Of a DNA stretch of 64,000 bases, positions 1-11,164 are shown in pieces; the first letter of the stretch is position 1; each line of letters starts with the position of its first letter. The notes beneath the pieces are model-generated. The model made no database searches. It saw nothing but the letters and a program-made list of their open reading frames with translations, and was not told where the DNA came from. Location: positions 124,001 to 188,000 of the forward strand of contig NZ_SWCI01000007.1 in NCBI RefSeq assembly GCF_005116715.1, given 5' to 3'. This DNA is from Ferrimonas sediminicola. Its GTDB lineage: Bacteria; Pseudomonadota; Gammaproteobacteria; Enterobacterales; Shewanellaceae. The position numbers were made by a program, and so were the translations under genes.

Positions 1-984
1 GGTGACCACTTCGTCGATCTTGGCGGCGTTGCTGTGCACCTGGTTGACCGCGGCCGAGGCGTTGTGCACATCGGCCACCAGGGACTCGATGGCGGTGATG
101 GTCTGCTTCAGGTTGTGGTGACCGTGCTGGGACTGTTCGTTGGCCTGACGGGTTTCGTCGGCGGTGTGCTCGGCGTGACTGGCCACCTCCCTCACCGTGG
201 CGCTCATCTCCTCCATGGCGGAGGCCAGGCTGTCCAGGTGCTGGCGCTGGCCGACGGCCATCTCGCTGGAGGTCTGCATCTGGTTCAGAACCTGGTGGGC
301 GGACTGGTTGATGGAGTCGGAGATGGTGCGCAGGCTCAGCACCACGTTGCGGCGGGTGTCGATCAGCTCATCGATGGAGTTGGCCAGGGGTCGGAAGTCA
401 TCCCGTCCCGGGACGAAGTTGAGGCGTACGGTCAGGTCGTTGGCGCAGGCCTTGGCCATCACCTCTCGCATGTAATCCATGGCGCCCAGCACGAAGCGGC
501 GAACCACCACCGCCCAGAAGGTGCAGAACAGTGCCACGCAGATGATCAGAATCATCGGCGTCTTGAAGATGTTCAGCATCTGCTCGTCCACCTGGTAGGC
601 TTCGCTGGACACCAGAATCTGGTCGCCGACCAGGGCGGCGCTGCGTACCTGGCGTTCATCCACCAGCGACAGCCCCCGCCTGGCGGCCTGGGCCAGATTC
701 CGATCGGAGGACTGGGGTACCAGCGTCACGTTGTCCAGGGTGTTTACCAGCCCCTGGCGCTGCTCGGCGGTGAGGGGCGTGAGCAGCTTGCTCAACTGGG
801 CAACCTGCTGCTGCTGCTCCTGCTGGTGGGCGAGCACCAGCTCATCCTGAACCTTGGTGTAGACGGCTCCGGCGATGATGACGAATCCCAGCAGCGGGAA
901 GACCGCCAACAGGGCGAACTTCTCCCGGAGTGATAACGTGATCAGCAGGCGCTCCAGCCAGCTGGGCTTGTAGGTATCAGACAT
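1..984 (-). CDS. Methyl-accepting chemotaxis protein, C-terminus cut by window edge
   Basis: A chemoreceptor on the minus strand whose 3' end lies outside the window. The start (ATG at 984-982) begins MSDTYKPSWLERLL. A first membrane segment follows at about residues 24-42, then a short sensor region, a second membrane segment at about 150-170 (around LIICVALFCTF), a HAMP-like stretch and the beginning of the methyl-accepting domain ([20 protein letters not shown]). The conserved hairpin tip is not in the window. The periplasmic part is only about 100 residues, too short for a double Cache domain. The N-terminal layout resembles the chemoreceptor at 45851-47305 (LREKFALL here, LNEKFWIL there). 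A sigma-28-like promoter lies upstream. The ligand is unknown. Confidence 0.93.
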   Translation of the reverse strand, partial: MSDTYKPSWLERLLITLSLREKFALLAVFPLLGFVIIAGAVYTKVQDELVLAHQQEQQQQVAQLSKLLTPLTAEQRQGLVNTLDNVTLVPQSSDRNLAQAARRGLSLVDERQVRSAALVGDQILVSSEAYQVDEQMLNIFKTPMILIICVALFCTFWAVVVRRFVLGAMDYMREVMAKACANDLTVRLNFVPGRDDFRPLANSIDELIDTRRNVVLSLRTISDSINQSAHQVLNQMQTSSEMAVGQRQHLDSLASAMEEMSATVREVASHAEHTADETRQANEQSQHGHHNLKQTITAIESLVADVHNASAAVNQVHSNAAKIDEVVT

Positions 985-1024
985 ATGTGCTCTTTTTAGG
1001 AAAAACAACGACCATTTAGACAAG

Positions 1025-1051
1025 ATATCGAACCTTGTGGGGTGGTCTTTA
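1025..1051 (-). promoter_or_regulatory. Candidate sigma-28 (FliA) promoter for the chemoreceptor
   Basis: Read on the minus strand, TAAA (1051-1048) is followed after 15 bases by TTCGATAT (1032-1025). The flagellar sigma-28 consensus is TAAA-N15-GCCGATAA, so the -35 core, the spacing and the CGATA core match. It lies about 40 bases upstream of the receptor start. This is a consensus match only. Confidence 0.4.
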
Positions 1052-1128
1052 GCGAATTTCACACCAATGGTGACCGGAGTCACAAACATGACTCGCATTT
1101 TGAATCGAGTGGCGAAAAAGGAATCATT

Positions 1129-3170
<2,042 letters not shown>

Positions 3171-3180
3171 GAGGCCGTCA

Positions 3181-5568
3181 ATGAAATTCAGCGAATCCTG
3201 GCTGCGTGAGTGGGTGAGCCCTGCCATCTCCACTGACGAGTTGTCCGAACAGATCTCCATGGCCGGCCTGGAAGTGGACGGCGTGGAGCCCGTTGCCGGT
3301 GAGTTCACCGGCGTGGTGGTGGGTGAGGTGGTCGAGTGTGGTCAGCACCCCGATGCCGACAAACTGCGCGTCACCAAGGTCAATGTGGGTGGCGAAGAGC
3401 TGCTGGACATCGTCTGCGGCGCGCCGAACTGCCGCCTGGGCCTGAAGGTGGCGGTGGCCACCGTGGGCGCGGTGCTGCCCGGCAACTTCAAGATCAAGAA
3501 AGCCAAGCTGCGTGGCCAGCCTTCTCACGGCATGCTCTGCTCCTTCTCCGAACTGGGGATCGACGTCGAGAGCGACGGCATCATGGAGCTGCCGGTCGAT
3601 GCCCCCATCGGCACCGATTTCCGCGAGTTCCTGGGGCTGAACGACAGCGTCATCGAAGTGGATCTGACCGCCAACCGCGCCGACTGCCTCGGCCTGGCCG
3701 GTCTGGCCCGCGAAGTGGGCGTGATCAACAGCCTGCCGGTGACCCAGCCCGCCATCGACGCCGTTGCCCCGGTGATCGACGATGTGGTTGGCATCAAGGT
3801 GGACGCCCCTGAGCAGTGTCCCCGCTACCTGGGTCGGGTGGTGAAGAACGTCAACGTCAAGGCCGCCTCTCCCCTGTGGATGCAGGAAAAGCTGCGCCGC
3901 TCCGGCATCCGCTCCATCGACGCCATCGTCGACATCACCGCCTTTGTGATGCTGGAGCTGGGGCAGCCGATGCACGCCTTCGATCTGGCTCGCATCAACG
4001 GCGACATCCAGGTGCGCATGGCCAAGGAGGGTGACGAGCTGACCCTGCTGGACGGCAGCGAGTGCAAGCCCAACACCGACACTCTGCTGATCGCCGACGA
4101 CAAGGGCCCCCTGGCCCTGGCCGGCATCTTCGGCGGTGAACACAGCGGCGTCAATGGAGACACCACCGACGTGCTGCTGGAGTGTGCCTTCTTCGCCCCG
4201 TTGGCGATCCTGGGTCGCGCCCGCGCCTACGGCCTGCACACAGATGCCTCCCACCGCTTCGAGCGCGGTGTGGATCCCCAGTTGCAGGCCCGCGCCATGG
4301 AGCGCGCCACCGCGCTGCTGATCGAGATCTGCGGCGGTGAGGCCGGCCCTGTGGTGGAAGCGGTGTCCGAAGCGCACCTGCCCAAGGCCGCCACCATCAC
4401 CCTGCGTCGCGACAAGCTGGATGGTCTGCTGGGTCACCACATCGCCGACGAGCAGGTGGAGGAGATCCTGACCCGCCTGGGTTGCGACGTCAGCGCCATC
4501 GACGGCGGCTGGCAGGCCAAGGCGCCCAGTTGGCGTTTCGATATGGCCATCGAGCAGGACCTGATCGAAGAGGTGGCTCGCATCTACGGTTACAACAACA
4601 TCCCCAACCTGGCGCCAGTCGCCAAGCTGGAGATGGTGGAGCACCGTGAAGCGGATCTGCACGGTAAGCGCCTGCGCTCCCTGTTTGTGGACCGTGGCTT
4701 CCAGGAAGCGATCACCTACAGCTTCGTCGATCCCAAGCAACAGGCTCTGTTGCACCCCGGCGTTGAGCCGCTGGTGCTGCCAAACCCCATCTCCTCAGAG
4801 ATGTCCGCCATGCGCCTGTCCCTGTGGACCGGCCTGCTGAGCTCCGTGGCCTACAACCAGGCCCGTCAGCAGTCCCGCGTGCGCCTGTTCGAGACCGGCT
4901 TGCGGTTCATCCCCGACGAGGGCGCCGAGAACGGCATCCGCCAGGAGCCGATGATCGCCGGAGTGATTGCCGGTCAGGTCGCCGATGAGCACTGGCAGAT
5001 GGACAGCCGCGCCGTCGACTTCTTCGACCTCAAGGGTGACGTGGAAGCGATGCTGGCCCTGACCAACGACGCCGACGCCTTCAGCTTCCGTCCCGCCAGC
5101 CATCCCGCCCTGCATCCTGGCCAGAGCGCCGAGATCCTCAAGGGTGACAAGGTGGTGGGCCTGATGGGCGCGGTTCATCCCCAGCACGAGAAGAAGCTGG
5201 GCCTGAACGGCCGCACCCTGGTGTTCGAGCTGGAGATGGCCGCCGTGGCCGACCGCCAGCTGCCCGACGCCCAGCCTGTTTCCAAGTTCACCGCCAGCCG
5301 TCGTGACATCGCGGTTGTAGTGAAAGAGGAGGTCGGCGCAGGTGATGTTATCGGTTTGATCAAGAAAGTTGGCGTAAAACAGCTGGTTGGCGTAAACTTG
5401 TTCGATGTATACCAAGGGAAGGGAATCGAACACGGCCACAAGAGCCTGGCGATCGCCCTGACCTTGCAAGATGTCGAGCGTACGTTAGAAGATCAAGACA
5501 TCGCCGACGCTGTCGATACCATCGTTGCCGCTCTTGCTCAAGAGTTCAACGCACAGTTGAGGGACTGA
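3181..5568 (+). CDS. pheT: Phenylalanyl-tRNA synthetase beta subunit
   Basis: The large subunit of PheRS, involved in tRNA binding and editing of Tyr-tRNA-Phe. At 795 residues it matches the E. coli length. The domains in order are: an N-terminal EMAP-II-like tRNA-binding fold ([15 protein letters not shown], about residues 50-65), the B3/4 editing domain in the middle, B5, the degenerate catalytic-like core, and a C-terminal ferredoxin-like anticodon-binding domain ([16 protein letters not shown]). It is translated from an ATG 10 bases after pheS and is followed 4 bases later by ihfA, so the three genes almost certainly share a transcript. Confidence 0.98.
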   Translation: MKFSESWLREWVSPAISTDELSEQISMAGLEVDGVEPVAGEFTGVVVGEVVECGQHPDADKLRVTKVNVGGEELLDIVCGAPNCRLGLKVAVATVGAVLPGNFKIKKAKLRGQPSHGMLCSFSELGIDVESDGIMELPVDAPIGTDFREFLGLNDSVIEVDLTANRADCLGLAGLAREVGVINSLPVTQPAIDAVAPVIDDVVGIKVDAPEQCPRYLGRVVKNVNVKAASPLWMQEKLRRSGIRSIDAIVDITAFVMLELGQPMHAFDLARINGDIQVRMAKEGDELTLLDGSECKPNTDTLLIADDKGPLALAGIFGGEHSGVNGDTTDVLLECAFFAPLAILGRARAYGLHTDASHRFERGVDPQLQARAMERATALLIEICGGEAGPVVEAVSEAHLPKAATITLRRDKLDGLLGHHIADEQVEEILTRLGCDVSAIDGGWQAKAPSWRFDMAIEQDLIEEVARIYGYNNIPNLAPVAKLEMVEHREADLHGKRLRSLFVDRGFQEAITYSFVDPKQQALLHPGVEPLVLPNPISSEMSAMRLSLWTGLLSSVAYNQARQQSRVRLFETGLRFIPDEGAENGIRQEPMIAGVIAGQVADEHWQMDSRAVDFFDLKGDVEAMLALTNDADAFSFRPASHPALHPGQSAEILKGDKVVGLMGAVHPQHEKKLGLNGRTLVFELEMAAVADRQLPDAQPVSKFTASRRDIAVVVKEEVGAGDVIGLIKKVGVKQLVGVNLFDVYQGKGIEHGHKSLAIALTLQDVERTLEDQDIADAVDTIVAALAQEFNAQLRD

Positions 5569-5572
5569 TATC

Positions 5573-5878
5573 ATGGCCTTAACCAAAGCCGATATGGCAG
5601 AGCACCTGACCGAAACTCTCGGCATTCACAAGAAAGATGCCAAGGATCTGGTAGAGGCGTACTTCGAGGAGATTCGCCTGGCCCTGGAGTGTGGCGAACA
5701 AGTGAAACTGTCGGGTTTTGGTAACTTCGAACTTCGGGATAAGAATCAGCGCCCTGGGCGCAACCCCAAGACCGGTGAAGATATTCCCATCTCCGCCCGT
5801 CGCGTGGTGACCTTCCGTCCCGGACAGAAGTTAAAAGCCAGAGTAGAGGATCTACAACTGGACATGGAAGAAGCCTGA
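5573..5878 (+). CDS. ihfA: Integration host factor alpha subunit
   Basis: The alpha chain of the IHF heterodimer, a nucleoid protein that bends DNA sharply at specific sites. The 101-residue protein has the DNABII signature: [21 protein letters not shown] forms the beta-arm, with the intercalating Pro in NPKTG, followed by [13 protein letters not shown]. Its place as the last gene of the pheST operon is the same as in E. coli. The gene begins 4 bases after pheT and is closed by a strong hairpin terminator. Confidence 0.98.
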   Translation: MALTKADMAEHLTETLGIHKKDAKDLVEAYFEEIRLALECGEQVKLSGFGNFELRDKNQRPGRNPKTGEDIPISARRVVTFRPGQKLKARVEDLQLDMEEA

Positions 5879-5901
5879 TCAGCTTCTGAGTCCTCGAAAA
5901 A

Positions 5902-5926
5902 CCCAGCCCCAGCGGCTGGGTTTTTT
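5902..5926 (+). terminator. Rho-independent terminator after ihfA
   Basis: The stem CCCAGCC (5902-5908) pairs with GGCTGGG (5914-5920) around a 5-base loop and is followed by six T residues. It ends the pheS-pheT-ihfA operon. Confidence 0.9.
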
Positions 5927-5963
5927 GTATAAGCTCTTTAAGGGAAATGATGGGAGAGGGGAG

Positions 5964-6698
5964 ATGGGCTATCTGTTGACCAGTGTGCTGCTGTGGCCAC
6001 TGCTGCTCTACCAGGGGATACGGGTACGCAGGACCACGGTGCGTCTGCCTCAGGCCTCGGGCCGCCGCCATGGTCAGGCGGGGCAGGGGCCCCGGCTGAG
6101 GGTGCTGGTGTTGGGTGATTCCGCCGCCGCCGGGGTCGGGGTGGAGCATCAGCAGCAGGCGCTGTCGGGGCAGTTGGCCGAGGCGCTGCAGCCACGCTTC
6201 TCGGTCCAATGGCGGCTGGTGGCCCGCAGCGGCCTGACCACAGCTAAAATGTTGAGATACCTGAGCAAACGCAAGGCAGAGCCCTTCGATGTGGTGGTAA
6301 TCTCTCTGGGCGTCAACGATGTGACCCGGGGCGTGGCAGCCGGATCCTGGCTGGACCAGCAGCGGCAGTTGATCGCGCTGCTGAGGGAGAAGTACGGCTG
6401 CCGCCATGTGGTGGCAGCGGCCATTCCCCCCATCGGCCAGTTTCCCGCCCTGCCGCAGCCGCTGCGCTGGACCCTGGGGCGGCACGCCAGCAAGTTGGAC
6501 CGCCATGCTCGCCGCTGGATGGCAGAGCAGCCCGATTGCGACCGGGTGGAGTTTGGCTCACTGGACGACCCGTCGATGATGGCCGCCGATGGTTTTCACC
6601 CCGGGGCGCCCATCTACCGGCTTTGGGCTCAGGAGGTGGCCAGGTGCATCGAACGGCGCTGGACAGAGTCTGAGGATCCAACAGGGAGTTGCCCATGA
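5964..6698 (+). CDS. SGNH/GDSL-family esterase
   Basis: A 244-residue hydrolase of the SGNH type, probably an esterase or lysophospholipase. Block I is VLGDSAAAGVGV with the nucleophilic Ser, block II is ARSGLTTAKML, block III is SLGVNDVTRG with the oxyanion Asn, and block V is DGFHPG with the catalytic Asp and His. The N-terminus (MGYLLTSVLLWPLLLYQG) is hydrophobic and could be a membrane anchor or uncleaved signal. I chose ATG at 5964 behind a GGAGAGGG run; the frame is open upstream but overlaps the ihfA terminator. Its stop overlaps the start of the next gene (ATGA), so it is the first gene of a three-gene operon. The substrate is unknown. Confidence 0.85.
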   Translation: MGYLLTSVLLWPLLLYQGIRVRRTTVRLPQASGRRHGQAGQGPRLRVLVLGDSAAAGVGVEHQQQALSGQLAEALQPRFSVQWRLVARSGLTTAKMLRYLSKRKAEPFDVVVISLGVNDVTRGVAAGSWLDQQRQLIALLREKYGCRHVVAAAIPPIGQFPALPQPLRWTLGRHASKLDRHARRWMAEQPDCDRVEFGSLDDPSMMAADGFHPGAPIYRLWAQEVARCIERRWTESEDPTGSCP

Positions 6699-7054
6699 AC
6701 GAAACCATCAACTACATCGAGTTCGGATCTCGCCACCTGGCGGCCAGCAAGAGCTTCTTCGAGCATGCCTTCGGCTGGCGCTTTACCGACTATGGCGCCG
6801 ACTACACCGCCTTCGAGGGCGGTGGCCTGCAGGGGGGACTGTTCCGCAGTGAGCGGGCCAGCCGGGCGGAGCAGGGCGGGGCGCTGCTGGTGCTGTTCAG
6901 CGAGGATCTGGAGGCCAGCCTGGAGAAGGTCTCTGCCCTGGGGGCGCAGATCTGTCGCCCCATCTTCCCCTTCCCCGGCGGCCGCCGCTTCCACTTCGTC
7001 GAGCCCGGCGGCAATGAACTGGCCATCTGGAGTGATAAGGAACCCAACCCATGA
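6695..7054 (+). CDS. VOC (glyoxalase/bleomycin-resistance fold) protein
   Basis: A 119-residue single-module vicinal-oxygen-chelate protein. The beta-alpha-beta-beta-beta pattern is clear: INYIEFGSRHLAASKSFFEHAFGWRF at the start and the closing metal-side Glu in HFVEPGGNELAIW. Members bind a metal and act as dioxygenases, isomerases or resistance proteins; none of these can be assigned here. The start is the ATG at 6695 with GGGAG before it. It overlaps the SGNH gene and the following lipoprotein gene by 4 bases each, which indicates translational coupling. Confidence 0.85.
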   Translation: MNETINYIEFGSRHLAASKSFFEHAFGWRFTDYGADYTAFEGGGLQGGLFRSERASRAEQGGALLVLFSEDLEASLEKVSALGAQICRPIFPFPGGRRFHFVEPGGNELAIWSDKEPNP

Positions 7055-7521
7055 GACAGCTCCGGCTGCTGTTGGCCGTCACGCTGCTGGCCGGATGCCA
7101 GTCGGCGCCCAAGACGGCCGCACCCGAGGCGTGCGGCCAGCTAGCGCCCCGCGTCCACCTGGTGGAGGGGGAGGCCCTGGCGGTGGATCACCCTCAACTG
7201 ACTCCCATGCTGGCCGCCAGGGGCGACCTGGACGGCGATGGCATCGATGAGGGGGTGGACGTGGTGGTGCACCAGCCCGGGGGCAGTGGCAGCTTCTACT
7301 ACCTGTCGGTCAACCGGGGGCTGGCGTGCGGATTCGAGCCGCTGGCCGCGGTGTTTATCGGCGATCGCATCGCCTTGGACGCCCTGGAGGTGAGTGGTGG
7401 GCGCCTGTCGCTGACCTTCCGTGACCGGGATCCGCAGGAGCCGATGAGCGCCTCCCCGACCCGGCTCAACCGCTGGCGTTTTGCCCTGGAGGAGGGCCGG
7501 CTCAACAAGCTGGCGCGCTGA
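7051..7521 (+). CDS. Small secreted lipoprotein with a DxDxDG calcium-like motif
   Basis: A 156-residue protein with a lipoprotein signal (MRQLRLLLAVTLLAGC; the lipobox LLAGC puts the acylated Cys at residue 16). The mature part holds GDLDGDGIDEGVD, a Dx[DN]xDG loop like those of EF-hand or FG-GAP repeats, followed by a beta-rich stretch. I do not recognise a named family. It is the third gene of the SGNH-VOC-lipoprotein operon, overlapping the VOC stop by 4 bases and with AAGGA placed 8 bases before the ATG. A role in envelope or secreted-factor handling is a guess from its location. Confidence 0.75.
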   Translation: MRQLRLLLAVTLLAGCQSAPKTAAPEACGQLAPRVHLVEGEALAVDHPQLTPMLAARGDLDGDGIDEGVDVVVHQPGGSGSFYYLSVNRGLACGFEPLAAVFIGDRIALDALEVSGGRLSLTFRDRDPQEPMSASPTRLNRWRFALEEGRLNKLAR

Positions 7522-7567
7522 GGGCCGCCAGGCCGGGCCGACACTGCCCCGGCGACGCCAACGCGCA

Positions 7568-9334
7568 CTAGTTCAGGGTGTTGACCTGGTCGCCGCCCCC
7601 CTGCTTGGCCCGGCTCAGGGACTGGCGGACACGGCTGATCATCTGTTCCAGCGAGTAGTCCGGCGGATACTGGGCCACCCCCAGGCTGGCGGTGCAGTGT
7701 TCACCGTGGGTGAAGTGGGTCTGGCCAAACATGGCATACAGCTTGACGGCCGCCACCTTGGCCTCGGCCAGTTGGGTGTCGGGCAGGATCACCATAAAGG
7801 TTCCGCCCTCCCAGCGCCCCACCATGTCGGTTCGGCGGGTGTGGGCCGACAGCAGTTGAGCGGTCTCCGCCAGCACCTCGTCGCCGATGAGGCGGCCATG
7901 GCGGTCGTTGATCTCCGCCATGTTATCGATGTCCATTAGAATCAGTGAGAAGGGGCGGCCGTAACGCTCCTCGCTCAGGATCTCCTGGGTGAGCAGCTCC
8001 TCCATTTGCACTCGATTTGGCAGCTGGGTCAGCTTGTCCACCGTGGTCTTCTCCTCCAGCTCGTGGCTGGCTTGCTGCAGCTCATCGGTGACCGCATCGA
8101 TAAAATGCATCAGCCGGCCCATGATGCGCAGGTGCTGGTTGGCATAGGGGTCGTCAACCAGCTCCGCCGCCTCCTCGGGCGGATCCCGAAGCGTCTCCCG
8201 GGCGGGGGGCGCCTCGCCCTCTCGCAGGCCCACGGCCACCATGGTGGAGTTCAGCAGCAGCAGGTCCTCACCGTTTCCATAGAACTCACCATAGGTGTAA
8301 AACCCCGTGGTGGGCGCCAATTTGGCAAACGGCAGGGTTTCCAGCTCCACCTGCTCTTGCATCAGGAAGCGCCGGCAGCCGCAGCTGTAGAGGAATACCG
8401 CCTCCGGCGCGAACCGGGTCATCTTGTCGTGCACCTGGCGGGCATCGCGGATGATCATCCTCGGATCGCCGTAGCCCAGCCGTACCTCCTCTCCCTGGCG
8501 AATGTCGGCGAAGAACTCGACGCTGCGATCCCTGCAGACGCTGATCGGCGTGCGGGCCAGAGTATGCTTGCCCCGGGTCACCATCAGCGGAAACTCCAAG
8601 CAGTTGAGGTGGAAGCGCTCGTCGTTGGCGATATTGAGGTAGCGGGCAAGCACCTCGAAGGCGGGCCGGTTATCCAGCAGCGTCAGGGTGAGCCCCTTGA
8701 CCTCGGTGGCGATCATCGGCCGGCTCAGGGCCCGCCAGCCGAGGTAGCTGTGGCAGTCGATATGCAGATCGTCCCCTTTGAAGATCACCGCCACTACGCC
8801 ACTGTCCCGGCAGCGCTGCTGATGCAGCACCAGGGAGCGCTTTACCCGGCCATAGTCGGCGGCGCCGCCGCCGAAGACGGGGTAGGCCAGGCGACCCCGG
8901 TTCAGCCCGGCGATCAGGGTATTGGCATTGAAGGTGGTGGAGGTGGTCAGCAGCAGCAGCCCGGCAACTTTCAGCCTCTGGGCCAGAATCTGCAGCAGCT
9001 CCTTGGCGGTGTGTTCCTCATCTCCGCGCTTACAGGGCAGAAACAGGGTTTCCACGCCGCTGGACTCCAGCAGGGTGACCCCGACCACGGTGCTGCCGGT
9101 GAGGGTGTGGCCGAGGTGAATCTCGCCCACGGTGGAGGCACCCACCACCCGGGCCTGGGGATAGCGCGCCAAAATGGCCGCAGCGATGCTCTCCAGCCAC
9201 TCGGGCTCCTGCTGGGCGCTGTAGATCTGCACCAGCATGGCGCTGGCCCTCTCTGCCCACCGCCCCAGTTCCGGGTCGGCCAGTAACGAGGTCAGTTCGC
9301 TGTTGCTGTCGAGGTTGAAAGAGAGCTGTTTCAT
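7568..9334 (-). CDS. FIST sensory domain protein with a degenerate GGDEF domain
   Basis: A 588-residue soluble signalling protein. Residues of about 30-360 match FIST-N plus FIST-C, an intracellular small-ligand sensor domain (for example RVVGASTVGEIHLG and the Cys-containing FLYSCGCRRFLM). A short helical linker leads to a GGDEF domain at about 425-580 (TVDKLTQLPNR...DIDNMAEINDRHG). The signature that should read GG(D/E)EF is EGGTF at 509-513, so the catalytic acidic residue is missing. The upstream RxxD (RRTD, 500-503), the product-inhibition I-site, is kept at the right spacing. It is therefore unlikely to make c-di-GMP but could bind it. It is convergent with the lipoprotein operon. Confidence 0.88.
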   Translation of the reverse strand: MKQLSFNLDSNSELTSLLADPELGRWAERASAMLVQIYSAQQEPEWLESIAAAILARYPQARVVGASTVGEIHLGHTLTGSTVVGVTLLESSGVETLFLPCKRGDEEHTAKELLQILAQRLKVAGLLLLTTSTTFNANTLIAGLNRGRLAYPVFGGGAADYGRVKRSLVLHQQRCRDSGVVAVIFKGDDLHIDCHSYLGWRALSRPMIATEVKGLTLTLLDNRPAFEVLARYLNIANDERFHLNCLEFPLMVTRGKHTLARTPISVCRDRSVEFFADIRQGEEVRLGYGDPRMIIRDARQVHDKMTRFAPEAVFLYSCGCRRFLMQEQVELETLPFAKLAPTTGFYTYGEFYGNGEDLLLLNSTMVAVGLREGEAPPARETLRDPPEEAAELVDDPYANQHLRIMGRLMHFIDAVTDELQQASHELEEKTTVDKLTQLPNRVQMEELLTQEILSEERYGRPFSLILMDIDNMAEINDRHGRLIGDEVLAETAQLLSAHTRRTDMVGRWEGGTFMVILPDTQLAEAKVAAVKLYAMFGQTHFTHGEHCTASLGVAQYPPDYSLEQMISRVRQSLSRAKQGGGDQVNTLN

Positions 9335-9512
9335 CCGTGCGTCAGGCCATTCCTTGGTTAAACCGGTGATCCATCGAAAGGTGTATGTAAATCACTTGCT
9401 GCGGATCTCAGGTTCATTCTGACAAATTTGCCAACGGAATAGAATGGATGGTAAGTAAAGAGTGGCCTTCGGGCCGTGGTTTTGTGAGCTCGGGGTACTC
9501 AGGGGGAGAATG

Positions 9513-9989
9513 ATGAAAATTCGACAGATCTGTACGGATGACAATTCGCAGCTGGCTAAAATTATTAGGGATGTGCTCGCCGAGTATGGCGCCAATCGAC
9601 CGGGGTTTGCCTGGCAGGATCCCGAGCTGGATGCCCTGAGCCAGGTCTACGTCGGTGATGGCCGTCGCTACTGGGTGGCGGAACTGCAGGGGCGGGTGGT
9701 CGGCGGTGTCGGCATCGCGCCGTTTGACTGCCACTGGCCGGCCACCTGTGAGCTGCAGAAGATGTATCTCAGCCGCGACTGCCGGGGGCAGGGGATCGGC
9801 CAGACCCTGCTGGAGACGGCGCTGGGTTATGCCCGGCAGCAGGGGTATCGCCACTGCTACCTGGAAACCTTCGGCCCCATGCTGGCCGCAAGGGGGTTGT
9901 ATGAGGCCAGCGGCTTCGAGTCGTTGCCGGCTCCCTGGGGGGACAGTGGCCATACCGCCTGTGACTGCTGGATGATGAAGGCGCTGTAG
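9513..9989 (+). CDS. GNAT-family N-acetyltransferase
   Basis: A 158-residue acetyltransferase of the GNAT fold. The acetyl-CoA pyrophosphate-binding motif is CRGQGIGQTLLETAL (motif A, R/QxxGxG/A), and the C-terminal part contains a GLYEASGFESL stretch typical of the family. The acceptor substrate is unknown. Two ATGs lie in tandem at 9510 and 9513; I prefer 9513 because AGGGGGAG (9501-9508) would be too close to the first. It is convergent with the NUDIX gene, and a hairpin overlaps its stop codon. Confidence 0.85.
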   Translation: MKIRQICTDDNSQLAKIIRDVLAEYGANRPGFAWQDPELDALSQVYVGDGRRYWVAELQGRVVGGVGIAPFDCHWPATCELQKMYLSRDCRGQGIGQTLLETALGYARQQGYRHCYLETFGPMLAARGLYEASGFESLPAPWGDSGHTACDCWMMKAL

Positions 9990-10000
9990 GGGCGCCTTTT
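9978..10000 (+). terminator. Terminator overlapping the GNAT stop codon
   Basis: AAGGCGC (9978-9984) pairs with GCGCCTT (9992-9998) around a 7-base loop that contains the TAG stop, followed by TT. The hairpin sits between two convergent genes. Confidence 0.55.
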
Positions 10001-10009
10001 GTTGCCGAA

Positions 10010-10441
10010 TCAGGCGTCGGCGGCGGGCAGGTAGTGGGTGCCGGCCAGGTAGGAGGCGACGCTCTGTTCGCTGGCGTCGAAGTGGGGTTGGGGTAGGGCG
10101 CTCGGGTCGACCCAGATCCAACCCTCGCACTTGTCCGGCTCCAGGTTCAGCGGCTCCTCGCCCTGGTGTTCGGCCAACAGCACCACGGAGACGTAGTGTT
10201 TCCCCTCTTCGCGATAGGTGCGCAGGTTGTTGGTGATGGCCAGTACCCTCGGGTCTTCGATGGTGAGCCCGGTCTCCTCCCGGGCTTCTCGAATGGCGGT
10301 CTGCTCGAAGGTCTCTCCCAGCTCCAGGTGCCCCCCGGGGATGGAGTAGTAGGGGGCGTGGGCGCCCTTGCGTTTGCCAATCAGGATTTTGCCGTCCCGG
10401 CGTCGAATAATGACACCGATTCCGACCTTTGGATGAGTCAT
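10010..10441 (-). CDS. NUDIX hydrolase
   Basis: A 143-residue NUDIX pyrophosphohydrolase that would cleave a nucleoside diphosphate linked to another moiety. The complete NUDIX box GX5EX7REXXEEXG runs from Gly37 to Gly58 (GHLELGETFEQ... REAREETG). The preceding IGKRKGAHAPYYSIPGG resembles MutT-like pyrimidine-nucleotide hydrolases, but the substrate cannot be fixed. I chose the inner ATG at 10441 (MTHPKVGIGVI); the frame extends nine codons further upstream. It is convergent with the GNAT gene and divergent from OsmC. Confidence 0.88.
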   Translation of the reverse strand: MTHPKVGIGVIIRRRDGKILIGKRKGAHAPYYSIPGGHLELGETFEQTAIREAREETGLTIEDPRVLAITNNLRTYREEGKHYVSVVLLAEHQGEEPLNLEPDKCEGWIWVDPSALPQPHFDASEQSVASYLAGTHYLPAADA

Positions 10442-10571
10442 AATCTGTATTCGGGTGATCCGGGCCACAAAGGATCACCCAGAGCCGATGTAATGTCAAA
10501 GAGAGGCTTGCGCGGGGGACGGCAATTCCCTAGCATGCTTTAGCTATTTCTAATGTAAGAGACTTTCCACT

Positions 10572-10997
10572 ATGGCTGACAAGATCTACCACGTTCGTTC
10601 CTCCATGACCGAGGGCTGGAAAATTACCGCCCAGGTGCGCAAGCATACCCTGGTTATCGACCAGCCCAGCGGTGGGGACGAGGGTGCCAACCCACTGGAG
10701 ACGTTCCTGTTCTCCCTGGCCGCCTGCATCTCCACCATCGGCAAGATGGTGGCCCGCGAGGAGAAGATCGAGCTGCGGGGCATCGAGGTGGACGTCAAGG
10801 CGGTGCTCAACCCCGCCGGCCTGGTTGGCAAGGAGAGCGACGACCCCGTGGGCTTCAAGTCCTTCGAGATTGTGGCCGACATCGACGCCGACCTGACCGA
10901 TGAGGAGAAGATGGCCCTGCTGGACAAGACCTGCCACCGTTGCCCCGTCCACGACAACATCCTGCGGGCGAGCCTGGCCACTCACCAGATTGCCTGA
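10572..10997 (+). CDS. OsmC-family peroxiredoxin-like protein
   Basis: A 141-residue OsmC/Ohr-superfamily protein expected to reduce organic or hydrogen peroxides using a cysteine pair. The first redox Cys is Cys52 in FSLAACISTIGKMVA, the conserved helix motif. The second is in DKTCHRCPVHDN (Cys121/Cys124), the position used by OsmC. The sequence is closer to the general OsmC group (YhfA-like) than to Ohr. It stands alone, divergent from the NUDIX gene. Confidence 0.9.
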   Translation: MADKIYHVRSSMTEGWKITAQVRKHTLVIDQPSGGDEGANPLETFLFSLAACISTIGKMVAREEKIELRGIEVDVKAVLNPAGLVGKESDDPVGFKSFEIVADIDADLTDEEKMALLDKTCHRCPVHDNILRASLATHQIA

Positions 10998-11047
10998 GGG
11001 TTAACTTAAGTAACACTTTGTTTTGCACTACAGTTTTTCTATGCGGC

Positions 11048-11056
11048 TGCTATAAT
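11048..11056 (+). promoter_or_regulatory. Extended -10 promoter upstream of the first lpxM-like gene
   Basis: TGCTATAAT at 11048-11056 is a perfect extended -10 element (TGN plus TATAAT). There is no good -35 at 17 bases, which is normal for extended -10 promoters. It lies 109 bases before the GTG start of the acyltransferase gene. Confidence 0.6.
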
Positions 11057-11164
11057 CCGCAGCGTGTGAAGCGTCCCCAGGGGGCCGGGTACCAGCGCCG
11101 ACTAACGGCTTGGTTCGGCCCCTTGTCGATCCTGCGTTTCGGTAGCAGCATCAAGAGAGTGAAA

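Noticed and set aside
34-933. A 299-codon plus-strand open frame at the left edge
   Set aside because: It lies opposite the chemoreceptor, whose minus-strand translation gives clear membrane, HAMP and methyl-accepting sequence.
3178-4755. A 525-codon open frame antisense to pheT
   Set aside because: It is His/Gly/Val-rich with no domain and mirrors the third codon positions of pheT, which is a certain gene. The same holds for long antisense frames over both fadD genes, edd, gap, fadE, pykA and the his genes.
10940-11164. N-terminal extension of the first LpxM-like protein
   Set aside because: It overlaps osmC, has no family-like sequence and contains the extended -10 promoter.
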